The notes below the pieces were generated by a model that was not told the origin of the DNA, searched no databases, and worked only from the letters and a program-made list of their open reading frames with translations. 64,000 nucleotides of DNA from an uncultured Acetatifactor sp. (GTDB lineage Bacteria > Bacillota > Clostridia > Lachnospirales > Lachnospiraceae): positions 62,001-126,000 of the forward strand of contig CAJUCE010000001.1 of the NCBI GenBank assembly GCA_910584865.1, read 5' to 3'. Positions 52,210 through 60,471 of this stretch are shown in pieces. Made by a program: the position numbers and the translations under genes. Every line of letters begins with the position of its first letter. Position 1 is the stretch's first letter.

Positions 52210-52986
52210 TTGATTCATGTAATGCTGGTAGACGACAATCAGTTGATACTTCGAGGCCTGGAACGTATATTGGACTGGGAGGCCAACGGCTATCTGATCG
52301 TGGGTAAGGCGATCAACGGAAAGCAGGCATTGGAGAAGATGGAAAAGGTACGTGTGGACATCCTGTTTACTGACATCCGAATGCCTGTAATGGATGGGAT
52401 CGAGCTGATTTGTGCCGTAAAGGAACGCTATCCGAAGGTGCGGGTTATTGTTTTGAGCGCCTATGATGATTTCAAATATGTGCGGACTGCCTTTTGGCTG
52501 GGGGCTAATGATTATCTGCTGAAGCAGGAATATGATGCAGAGACCCTGCTTTGCCTCCTGGACAGGCTGAAGCAGGACAGAAGGCATGGAGATACTGCCC
52601 GGAAAGATGCGGAAATTGAAAAGCTGGTTCTTCGGAATCAGGAGAAACAGCCTGAAGATGCCCAGAGCAAATATCTGATTCGCTTTAAGAAATGTATCGA
52701 AAAACATTACAGTGAGAATAATCTGCGGGCGGAGGATGTGGCAGAATATCTGGGAATCAGCGTGGGATGGATGGGAAAACTGATCTATCAGGAGACTGCG
52801 CTTCATTTTGCGGATTATCTGAATTATTATCGGATTCTGCGGGCAAAGGAGCTTTTGGAAAGCACGAACCTGAAGGTTTATGAAATTGCCGAACGGGTGG
52901 GGTACAATAATGTGGAGCATTTTACCAGGGTATTTAAGAAGCTTGTGGGTATGAGCCCCAGCGTTTACGGAGGCAGTACTTCCTGA
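52210..52986 (+). CDS. YesN-type response regulator (REC + AraC DNA-binding domain)
   Basis: The 258-residue protein has a receiver domain (VDDNQLI; phospho-acceptor Asp 55 in LFTDIRMPVMDG; conserved Lys in YLLKQ) and a C-terminal AraC-type double helix-turn-helix (VAEYLGISVGWMGKLIYQETA and VYEIAERVGYNNVEHFTRVFKKL). The TTG start at 52210 is supported by AAGGAGG 6 nt upstream. It should be phosphorylated by the upstream kinase and activate the two box-containing promoters just downstream. Confidence 0.93.
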   Translation: MIHVMLVDDNQLILRGLERILDWEANGYLIVGKAINGKQALEKMEKVRVDILFTDIRMPVMDGIELICAVKERYPKVRVIVLSAYDDFKYVRTAFWLGANDYLLKQEYDAETLLCLLDRLKQDRRHGDTARKDAEIEKLVLRNQEKQPEDAQSKYLIRFKKCIEKHYSENNLRAEDVAEYLGISVGWMGKLIYQETALHFADYLNYYRILRAKELLESTNLKVYEIAERVGYNNVEHFTRVFKKLVGMSPSVYGGSTS

Positions 52987-53126
52987 CCGCAAAGAGAGTC
53001 GGACAGCTGTTCCATGTATTGAAGGAGAAGGGAACAGGTCAGACAAGCGGGGGACAGCGCAGGGACAAAGGCGCCGGATTATATAAATGGAATACAAATC
53101 AAATTAGTGGAGGGGATGCATAAAAC

Positions 53127-53144
53127 AGGGCATGCCCTTTTTTT
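53127..53144 (+). terminator. Short hairpin with T-tract after the yesMN-like genes
   Basis: AGGG-CATG-CCCT is followed by eight T residues. The stem is short, but flanking A and T runs can extend it. Confidence 0.45.
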
Positions 53145-53174
53145 GTACAATTTTTTGGGGGAGAGCATAATACT

Positions 53175-53226
53175 TCATGAAAATGCGGAATATATCATTC
53201 GTTTTATTGGTGAAATTGTGTACAAT
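53175..53226 (+). promoter_or_regulatory. Activator-type box (copy 1) with -10 element
   Basis: The 26-bp box at 53175-53200 matches 53510-53535 at 24 of 26 positions. TACAAT (53221-53226) starts exactly 20 nt after the box, so the box covers the -35 region. It precedes the rhamnosidase remnant. It is a candidate binding site for the YesN-type regulator. Confidence 0.65.
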
Positions 53227-53251
53227 CAGAACAACTTGAGGAGGTATTGTA

Positions 53252-53479
53252 ATGAAAATCAGAGTATGCAAGATCAACCGCATGACCAATCCGCTGGGAT
53301 TTACAAAGGAGCCCAAGTTGGAGGATTTTGAAAGCTGTGTGGTATATTCCGATTTGGAACGTACCGGAGATATGCAGACCGGAGACAGCAGGGTGAACCG
53401 GCTGTTCCGGAATGCAAGAAAGAAACTGGAAAGAATGATAAAAAATGGGCGGAAAAACAAGATAAAACAGGCACAATGA
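53252..53479 (+). pseudogene. Remnant of an alpha-L-rhamnosidase-like gene with internal deletion
   Basis: The 75-residue frame has a strong ribosome-binding site (GAGGAGG) and starts MKIRVCKINRMTNPLGF, the typical beginning of clostridial alpha-L-rhamnosidases. Residue 35 on reads VVYSDLERTGDMQTGDSRVNRLFRN, which resembles a segment (SDmERTG.F..s...vNRLfeN) several hundred residues further into that family. The two parts are joined directly and followed by a basic tail. The gene seems to have collapsed by deletion. Its promoter box survives, suggesting that it once belonged to the neighbouring sugar regulon. Confidence 0.6.
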
Positions 53480-53509
53480 CTTCAAAAAAATTATGCACTT
53501 CATAATGTA

Positions 53510-53561
53510 TCATGAAACTGCGGAAAATATCATTCAAATAAAAGCTTAAAATGAATATAAT
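53510..53561 (+). promoter_or_regulatory. Activator-type box (copy 2) with -10 element of the ABC transporter operon
   Basis: The box at 53510-53535 is 24/26 identical to copy 1. TATAAT (53556-53561) lies exactly 20 nt downstream, the same spacing as in copy 1. It is the likely promoter of the sugar-transport operon starting at 53612. Confidence 0.7.
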
Positions 53562-53611
53562 GATGAAAAATGAACAAGGAAACAAGTTGTCAAGGAGAGA
53601 GGCGGGAGCAG

Positions 53612-54553
53612 ATGAGAAAGATACAGACGAAGATGGAACAGAAGAAACCACTGGGGAAAAGATTGCGGGCAAACAGGGCCAGGCTGCTGATGTTCCTGCC
53701 GGGTTTTGCCTTTATCCTTCTTTTTTCCTATGGTCCCATGTACGGACTGGTCCTTGCCTTCAAAGATTTCAATATCGGATTGGGCATTTGGGACAGCCCC
53801 TGGGTGGGATGGAAGCATTTCCGGGCATTTCTGTCCAATGCCTCATCGCTGCGGGTATTGGGCAACACGCTGAGAATCAGTCTGCTGCATCTGGTATTCG
53901 GATTTCCGGCGCCGATCATACTGGCCTTGCTTTTGAATGAATTGAAGCCGGGCTTCTTCAAGAGGGCGGCTCAAACCATCAGCTATCTTCCGCATTTTAT
54001 TTCCTGGATTGTAGTGGCAGGGATTCTCAGCAATCTCCTTTCCCCGGGAACAGGTATGGTCAACGAGGTTATCAAAATGCTGGGAGGGAAGCCGGTTTAT
54101 TTTCTTGCGGATGTGAGATGGTTCCGCACCGTGCTGGTGGTCAGCAATATCTGGAAGGGGATCGGATGGGGAAGCGTGGTTTACCTGGCGGCGCTGTGTT
54201 CCATACCGCCGGAACAATATGAATCAGCCATGATCGACGGGGCCAACCGCCTTCAGAGAATCCGGTATATCACCCTTCCTTCCATGAAAGGGATCATCTC
54301 CATCATGCTTCTGATGCAGGCGGGAAGTCTGATGAACGCCGGTTTTGATCAGGTATTTAATCTGTATAATCCAAGCGTATATGCGGTGGGAGATATTATA
54401 GATACATATGTGTACCGTATGGGAATCGGCCAGATGATGTACAGCTTTAACACAGCAGTGGGACTGTTTAAGTCAACAGTGAATTTTATATTGGTGATGA
54501 CAGTGAATTTTGTGACAAAGAGAATAAATGAGGGTGAATCTGTCCTGTTTTAA
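53612..54553 (+). CDS. Sugar ABC transporter permease (LplB-like)
   Basis: The 313-residue protein has six membrane helices and the MalF/LplB signature LLMFLPGFAFILLFSYGPMYGLVLAFKDF... (split). The cytoplasmic EAA loop reads EQYESAMIDGANRLQRIRYITLP. ATG 53612 is preferred because GGAGAGAGGCGGGAG lies upstream; 53570 and 53633 are alternatives. It is the first gene of a permease-permease-binding protein operon of the CUT1 family for oligosaccharides. No dedicated ATPase is present, so a shared MsmX-type ATPase is probably used. Confidence 0.93.
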   Translation: MRKIQTKMEQKKPLGKRLRANRARLLMFLPGFAFILLFSYGPMYGLVLAFKDFNIGLGIWDSPWVGWKHFRAFLSNASSLRVLGNTLRISLLHLVFGFPAPIILALLLNELKPGFFKRAAQTISYLPHFISWIVVAGILSNLLSPGTGMVNEVIKMLGGKPVYFLADVRWFRTVLVVSNIWKGIGWGSVVYLAALCSIPPEQYESAMIDGANRLQRIRYITLPSMKGIISIMLLMQAGSLMNAGFDQVFNLYNPSVYAVGDIIDTYVYRMGIGQMMYSFNTAVGLFKSTVNFILVMTVNFVTKRINEGESVLF

Positions 54554-54626
54554 GATCCGGGCATCTCATTGAGAACAGAATGGGAAAACGGCATGGGGCA
54601 GCGCACAGACAGGAGCGGGAAAGCGG

Positions 54627-55535
54627 ATGAAGACAAGAGGAAAAAGGAGAACGAAACGAAAAATTTGTGCGGCAGACAGGGCATTGATCATATTTTGTTA
54701 CACTTGTGTCTTTCTGGTGGTAGCAGTGACATTTGTGCCCTTCTGGGAACTGGCCGCCACATCTCTGTGCACCAGAGCGGATGCGGCCAGGAGCGGTATC
54801 AGGCTGTTTACGGCAAATCCAACGCTGGATGCATACAGACAGGTGCTTTCTTCCAAGAATATATGGAACAGCGCGTGGAACAGTGTGGTTCGGGTGGTAC
54901 TCGGAACCGTGATATCGGTAGGACTTACGGCGCTGACTGCTTATCCGCTGTCCAAGGCTGACTTTATCGGTGTAAAATTTTTCACGGTTGCAATCCTCTT
55001 TACCATGGTTTTCAGCGGTGGGTTGATTCCTTCCTATTTTCTGATAACAAAGACGCTGCACATGACGGATTCCATTTGGTCCATGATTCTGCCCGGTGCA
55101 GTGGGCGCCTATAACCTGATCATCATGCGCAATTTTCTGCGTTCTATTCCCCAGAGTCTGGAGGATGCGGCCAGAATCGACGGGGCGGGAGAAATGTATG
55201 TGTGGTGGAGGATTGTTATGCCGCTGTCTAAACCGGTACTGGCCACAGTGGCGCTGTGGAAGGCCGTGGATCACTGGAATGCTTATTTTGACTGCCTGCT
55301 TTATATCCGGGACCAGTCGAAATTCGTCCTCCAGGTTCTGCTGCGCAGGGTTCTGGTGGAACAGCAGATGGCCATGCTGCAGGAAGGCTTTATGATGGAT
55401 ATGACTTCAAAACCCACAGAGGCAACGGTCAGGGCAGCCCTGATTCTGATCAGTACACTTCCTATCGTATTGGTTTATCCGTTTTTACAAAAATATTTCA
55501 TGCAGGGAATTATGCTGGGAGGCGTAAAGGAGTAA
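54627..55535 (+). CDS. Sugar ABC transporter permease (LplC/YtcP-like)
   Basis: The 302-residue protein has six membrane helices and the MalG-type EAA loop PQSLEDAARIDGAGEMYVWWRIVMPLSKP. The end reads FLQKYFMQGIMLGGVKE, which is typical of the LplC/YtcP group. It forms the import channel together with the upstream permease. The spacing to the next gene is 229 bp and includes a GTGAAA-AAAG-TTTCAC hairpin that could tune expression of the binding protein. Confidence 0.93.
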   Translation: MKTRGKRRTKRKICAADRALIIFCYTCVFLVVAVTFVPFWELAATSLCTRADAARSGIRLFTANPTLDAYRQVLSSKNIWNSAWNSVVRVVLGTVISVGLTALTAYPLSKADFIGVKFFTVAILFTMVFSGGLIPSYFLITKTLHMTDSIWSMILPGAVGAYNLIIMRNFLRSIPQSLEDAARIDGAGEMYVWWRIVMPLSKPVLATVALWKAVDHWNAYFDCLLYIRDQSKFVLQVLLRRVLVEQQMAMLQEGFMMDMTSKPTEATVRAALILISTLPIVLVYPFLQKYFMQGIMLGGVKE

Positions 55536-55764
55536 AGGCAGAGGGGAGATAGTGTGAAAAAAGTTTCACATTTCTATTTGAGTCGCCAAAGGGGGCATTC
55601 TCAGGAATTCCCATCAATATAAAGAAGGATTCCATTCCGTTCAGGAATAGAATAAAGCAACCGTACATGCTGCAATATTCGGTAGTGAAAAGGATCTTTG
55701 CCGCGGCGGAACACAGATGCCATTTCACAGGAAATTGCGGAACTAAAGGAAAAGGAGACAGAGT

Positions 55765-57444
55765 ATGAAAGGAAAGAAATTGTTGTCGCTGCTGATGTGT
55801 ACGTTACTTGCAGCCGGTGCGCTGGGAGCCTGCGGACAGGAGGCAGGGGAAAGCGGGGGAGAGAGCCGGAATCAGTCATCGGAAGTGAAGGAGAGTTCCG
55901 GCACAGAGTCCCAGGAAGCCGCCCAGGGTGAAGGAACGAATGAGGAGCAGACCTGGCAGGTGACTCTGGCCGTACCTGTGAATGGACCTGTGGACGAGAA
56001 AAACGAGACACTGGACTATCTGAATTCTCTGGTTCCGGGTCTGGAGTTCAAGATAGAGGCCATAGAGATCGGAAGCTACTGGGATATCCTGAATCCCAGG
56101 CTGGCATCCGGGGAGATTCCGGATATCTTCCACTGCCACAGTGATTCCATGTACCGTTCCTATCTGGAACAGGGAGTGCTGGGCGGCGTGGCGCCGGAGC
56201 TGATTAAAGAGTGTATGCCGGAATTTGTGAGTGACCTGAAGGAATGTGATGCCACAGGCGCCTGGAGCCTGGTGCTGGATAACGGTCTGATCTACGGACT
56301 GCCCATTGTGACCGGGGAGCGGACCTACAACTTTACCAACGGCTGGAGGATGGATTGGCTGAAGGCTGTGGGAATTGATAAGGTACCGGAGACCGTGGAG
56401 GAATATGAAGAGGCTTTTACACGTTTTACCTTCAATGATCCGGACGGAAACGGGGTGGACGATACCTATGGCACAACCCTGCGCGGCAAGGATTCCACCC
56501 CCAATCTGTTCCCTTCCTTGTTCGGGGCTTACGGGATCTTCCCGGGTATGTGGAATCTGGCAGAGGATGGGACGCTGAAATTCGGCATTACTGATCCCAG
56601 GGGAAAGGAAGCGCTGGAAAAACTGCACAGCTGGTATGAAAAGGGCCTGATCGATCCGGAGTTTATATCCGTGGACGGAGTAGGTCGCACGGAAAAATGG
56701 GCCAACAGCAAGGTGGGGGCACTGGTGGATACCACCTATTATAACCTGCAGCCCGGCGATGCGATTTATGACGGCCTTCTGGCGCTTACGCCGGAGGCGG
56801 AGGTGGTGTCGGGACCTGCGCCCAAAGGAGAGGATGGCGACTATGGCTACATGAACTGGGGCAGGTACACGAACCGGGTGGTATTCGGGAAAACTTTGCT
56901 CGCTGACGAAGAGAAATTAAAGAAGGTGCTGCAGCTCTATGACTTGATCAGTACGGATTTTGAAGTTTGTGCCAGACTTCGCTGCGGTGTGGAGGGAACC
57001 CATTGGGAGTATAACGAGTTTAGGGTTCCGCAGAAGTTTTCTGCATATTCGGACGCTGCAAACAACGGCCCTTCCGGCCTCAATACCTTCTGGCAGGGTG
57101 GAATTCCCTATACGCCCATTGTGGGAGATTTGTTTGAGGGAAGCAATATTGAAGAGCTGAATAAATACGGCAAAGAAGGCACACTGGTGAATGGCGAAAA
57201 TTATTTCTCTTATCTGGGGAAATTCGTTCCGGATGAAGTGGGGACGGCATATAAAGCCGAAGCGGATACGCTGTATAAGACCAATTTCATTGATTTCATC
57301 ACCGGAGCCAGGCCGTTGGAGGAATATGACGCTTTTGTGGAGGAATGGATGGCAGCGGGCGGAGAGGCTTATACCAAAGCCCACAATGAATGCTGGCAGA
57401 ATATTGAAACGATCATGGCGGAGGCGGAAAGTATTTTTAACTAA
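55765..57444 (+). CDS. Extracellular sugar-binding lipoprotein (LplA-like)
   Basis: The 559-residue protein has a lipoprotein signal ending GALGACGQ and a Ser/Glu-rich linker. A large family 1 solute-binding domain follows, of the length typical for LplA-like proteins that bind long or complex sugars. GDIPDIF-like (SGEIPDIFHCHSD), GLPIVTGERTYNFTNGWRMDWL and the EF-hand-like DPDGNGVDDTYG are present. The last is a common calcium loop in this group. It delivers substrate to the two permeases and may also signal to the YesM-type kinase. Confidence 0.93.
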   Translation: MKGKKLLSLLMCTLLAAGALGACGQEAGESGGESRNQSSEVKESSGTESQEAAQGEGTNEEQTWQVTLAVPVNGPVDEKNETLDYLNSLVPGLEFKIEAIEIGSYWDILNPRLASGEIPDIFHCHSDSMYRSYLEQGVLGGVAPELIKECMPEFVSDLKECDATGAWSLVLDNGLIYGLPIVTGERTYNFTNGWRMDWLKAVGIDKVPETVEEYEEAFTRFTFNDPDGNGVDDTYGTTLRGKDSTPNLFPSLFGAYGIFPGMWNLAEDGTLKFGITDPRGKEALEKLHSWYEKGLIDPEFISVDGVGRTEKWANSKVGALVDTTYYNLQPGDAIYDGLLALTPEAEVVSGPAPKGEDGDYGYMNWGRYTNRVVFGKTLLADEEKLKKVLQLYDLISTDFEVCARLRCGVEGTHWEYNEFRVPQKFSAYSDAANNGPSGLNTFWQGGIPYTPIVGDLFEGSNIEELNKYGKEGTLVNGENYFSYLGKFVPDEVGTAYKAEADTLYKTNFIDFITGARPLEEYDAFVEEWMAAGGEAYTKAHNECWQNIETIMAEAESIFN

Positions 57445-57556
57445 GTCTCTCAGGATTTCCCCACGGCCGACGGAGCGACGGGCGCATGCACGCAGCAAAA
57501 CGGAGGCCGGGGACGCCTGCAGACGGAGTTGTTTGCGAAAAAGGGAGGATGGAGAC

Positions 57557-59314
57557 ATGGAACGACTGCTGCGATTTGATTTCGGGAATGATTTTGTCCC
57601 CCATGACCCGGGATTTATCAAGATTGAAAGGCTTTACCAGACTCCGGCATTTCTGTGGGTCTGTGAGATGAGGAACCGCTGGTTTTCGGAAACGGAATGT
57701 TCCCCCTGGCGGGACTGCCTGTACGGCCGTGAAGGAGAATTTCGGATGGGGCTTCCCGCAGGGGAATACTGCCTGAAACTTTACTGTTATGATCCGGTAC
57801 AGGAGCCGGAGCCTTTTGAAGTGTGGTTCGGCAGTACGGATGCCTATGCACCCCGCCTGCAGGGAACTTATACGGAAAAAAGCCGGGTTAATCCCCGAAA
57901 AGGGGAGAAGTTCTGTCTTTCTGCCAAGGTGAAACATACCGGCGGTATCCTGTCGGTGAGTTTTCCGGGAGAATACTTTGTAAACGGGTTGGATGTATAC
58001 GGCCCGGCGGGTACGGTGCCCTTTCCGGTCTATGAGGAAGGGATTCCGGATAAGCTTCCCGTCCGGCAGGAGGTAGAGCAGCAGGGAAGCGATGACTGTA
58101 GGGCCATGCTGGAACAGATCTGTGAATGGCTGCTGAAGGTGCGCCGCAGCGACGGTTTTATCGGGGATTTTGAGGAGGGAAAGCGGTTATGGTACACGGC
58201 GTCCTATCCTGTCCGGACGTTGTTGGCAGGCTATGCGCTTCTGCACAGATCTATGTACCGGGATGCTGTCTTCGGGATGCTGGACCGGTTTGTCTCGGAG
58301 CAGATGCCGGAGGGCGGCTTTACCCAGAGCTGCAGGGGAACGCCCACAGCGCTCCTGACAGAGGAAGAGTTGGAGAAAGTGCGCCGGAGCAACTGGATGA
58401 ATCTGGCGGATGTGGGGAGTATGGTGGCGGCCCTGGCAGCAGCGTGCCATTATGCGGAAGGAGAACGCCGGGGCTGCTATGAGGCAGCGGTGAGAAAATA
58501 TCTGGATCAATGGGCCATGAGATTTCGGAGCAGGGAGGGCGGCTTTACCAATGGCTGGACTCTGGCCATGGACGATAAGGTGTACAGCGTGGCCACTGCT
58601 TCCACAGGATTGGCATGTGTGTTGTTTTATACGGTGACCAGGGAGGACCATTATCTTGCCGTAGCGGAGGAAGCCGCATTGTATCTGGCAGAGAACTGGA
58701 ATCCGGACGGAAGGCTGTGGAATCATATTTACAAGGGCACTTATCCGGGACATGACCATTATCAGGATGTGCGGGAATTCGGGGACGGATTTTATACCCT
58801 GGAAACCATTGCGGCAGTCCTTACCGTCAGCACCCGGGCAGAGGCAGGGGAGAAATTGTTCTCGGTTCTGGAAGCATATCTGTTCGGTGAGAAGGGACTG
58901 TTTGCCCTGAAGGGAGAGGGGGCCTGGTGGCCTCTGGAGAACTGTTGGCATAACAGCAAGAGTGCGGGAAATCCTGTTTTGCTGGATGTATACCTGCGTT
59001 TCTGGGAGCGGTTCGGCAAAAATGTTCTATATCGGGACCAGGCGGCCGGAGAGCTTTCGCTGTGCAGGAAATTTCTGGCAACCCCCAGGTTTGCGTATCT
59101 TCTGGGAGTAATGTGCGATGAACCGGACAAAACGTATCCCTTTGCAAAACACAGTATACAGTGCTGGAATGGATGTGCGGCGGCGGCCACGGGTTTTGCG
59201 GGAATTGCCATGGCGCAGATGCTGTCACCGGGCCTGATATTCGGGCAGGGACAGCGAACCTTTCTGGTGGATGGGTTTCCCGGGAACAGCGATGATGAAA
59301 AGATAGAGGCCTGA
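57557..59314 (+). CDS. Putative alpha/alpha-toroid glycoside hydrolase or lyase (cut short by in-frame UGA)
   Basis: The 585-residue protein has an N-terminal beta-sandwich-like region (1-165). A helical toroid-like region (175-540) follows, with repeated helix patterns such as WLLKVRRSDGFIGDF, MNLADVGSMVAALAAACHYAEG and WNHIYKGTYPGHDHYQDVREFGDGFYTLETIAAV. This is the style of six-hairpin glycosidases and polysaccharide lyases (for instance GH88/GH105-like), but the exact family is not certain. There is no signal peptide, so it acts inside on imported sugar. ATG at 57557 follows GGGAGGATGGAG. The frame continues after the UGA for 88 codons (59315-59581). Confidence 0.65.
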   Translation: MERLLRFDFGNDFVPHDPGFIKIERLYQTPAFLWVCEMRNRWFSETECSPWRDCLYGREGEFRMGLPAGEYCLKLYCYDPVQEPEPFEVWFGSTDAYAPRLQGTYTEKSRVNPRKGEKFCLSAKVKHTGGILSVSFPGEYFVNGLDVYGPAGTVPFPVYEEGIPDKLPVRQEVEQQGSDDCRAMLEQICEWLLKVRRSDGFIGDFEEGKRLWYTASYPVRTLLAGYALLHRSMYRDAVFGMLDRFVSEQMPEGGFTQSCRGTPTALLTEEELEKVRRSNWMNLADVGSMVAALAAACHYAEGERRGCYEAAVRKYLDQWAMRFRSREGGFTNGWTLAMDDKVYSVATASTGLACVLFYTVTREDHYLAVAEEAALYLAENWNPDGRLWNHIYKGTYPGHDHYQDVREFGDGFYTLETIAAVLTVSTRAEAGEKLFSVLEAYLFGEKGLFALKGEGAWWPLENCWHNSKSAGNPVLLDVYLRFWERFGKNVLYRDQAAGELSLCRKFLATPRFAYLLGVMCDEPDKTYPFAKHSIQCWNGCAAAATGFAGIAMAQMLSPGLIFGQGQRTFLVDGFPGNSDDEKIEA

Positions 59315-59581
59315 AGAGAATACGTCATCAGCCGGGCGGTTACGGTGCGTTCCGGTATGACGGTGCTGTTGGACAATTGTGATATAAGACAGGAGGACGG
59401 CATGTTTGACAATGTGTTTCGGGGAGCCAATATCCATCTGGACCCGGAAGACCTGTCCGCGCAGGCCCTGTCTATAGAACCCTTGGAGAAGGTGAAGATG
59501 GACAATATTGATTCAAAACGGAAAAACGGAAAGATATATGTCACATTTCGGATAAAGACGGGAGGCAGAAATGATACATAG
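59315..59581 (+). pseudogene. In-frame continuation of the toroid protein after UGA
   Basis: Directly after UGA (59312-59314) the same frame stays open for 88 codons (REYVISRAVTVRSGMTVLLDN...) and ends overlapping the nagB-like start by 11 nt, the usual spacing of coupled genes. The segment reads as the closing beta-rich part of the upstream protein. A nonsense mutation is the simplest reading. A separate start at ATG 59345 or 59402, read-through or sequence error remain possible. Confidence 0.6.
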
Positions 59582-60338
59582 ACGATACGACGATATTGTT
59601 TTAACTATATGCGATACAAGGGAAGAGATGGGACGGCAGGCGGCTGCGGAGGCGGCGGACTGTCTGCGGCGTCTGCTGGAAAGGGAAGAGAAGGTAAACT
59701 GCATGTTTGCAGCAGCTCCGTCCCAGACAGAATTCCTGACAGCGCTGTGCAGGGAGGAGGGAATTGACTGGGGGCGTGTGAATGCCTTTCACATGGATGA
59801 ATATGCAGGATTGTCCGATGATATGCAGGGATCCTTCGGCGGTTATTTACGGGAACATATCTTTGACAGATGTGCCTTCGGGAAGGTCAATCTGATTGAC
59901 GGCAAGGGGAAGCCCGGAGAGGAAGCTGTTCGGTATGGGAAACTGATTGCCTCCGCTCCCCTTCATATGGTATTTCTGGGAATCGGAGAAAATGGTCATA
60001 TCGCCTTTAACGATCCCCATGAGGCAGATTTTCAGGATCCGCAGCCTATGAAGACTGTGAAACTGGATGAGGTGTGCCGGATGCAGCAGGTGCATGACGG
60101 GTGTTTTCCCTCCCTTACGCAGGTGCCGGAACTGGCTTTGACCGTAACCTGCCCGATGCTGGCATCGGCAGAGTATGTGTTTTGTATCGTGCCCGGTATG
60201 AGAAAACGGGAGGCATTGACGCGGACGCTGACCGGTCCGGTGGAGGAGAGCTGTCCGGCCAGTATACTGCGTAGGGCCGGGAATGTGCGGATGTATGCGG
60301 ACCGGGAATGTGCGAGAGAATTGACGGAAGCGATGTGA
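59571..60338 (+). CDS. nagB: Glucosamine-6-phosphate deaminase family protein
   Basis: The 255-residue protein has the NagB/6-phosphogluconolactonase fold with VNAFHMDEYAGL and the active-site segment VFLGIGENGHIAFNDPHEADF. This matches glucosamine-6-phosphate deaminases, with some drift from the classical enzyme (CPMLASAEYVFCIVPGMRK in place of the usual end motif). It would convert glucosamine-6-phosphate to fructose-6-phosphate and ammonia. It overlaps the preceding frame by 11 nt and belongs with the AGE and nagA genes. Action on another amino sugar phosphate is possible. Confidence 0.85.
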   Translation: MIHRRYDDIVLTICDTREEMGRQAAAEAADCLRRLLEREEKVNCMFAAAPSQTEFLTALCREEGIDWGRVNAFHMDEYAGLSDDMQGSFGGYLREHIFDRCAFGKVNLIDGKGKPGEEAVRYGKLIASAPLHMVFLGIGENGHIAFNDPHEADFQDPQPMKTVKLDEVCRMQQVHDGCFPSLTQVPELALTVTCPMLASAEYVFCIVPGMRKREALTRTLTGPVEESCPASILRRAGNVRMYADRECARELTEAM

Positions 60339-60471
60339 GGGAACAGCGCCGGCGTCATGGGCATGAGGGGATACGGCCGGGGCAGGCGGAAAGCGGCAAA
60401 ACGAAGAGTGCCGCAGGATGCGGAAACCGTGCCGGTGTAAGGGATTGGCGGCAATGCCGCGGGAGTATGCT

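Noticed and set aside
59312..59314. Selenocysteine codon
   Set aside because: No convincing SECIS-type hairpin follows the UGA and no selenium genes are seen. A nonsense change is simpler.
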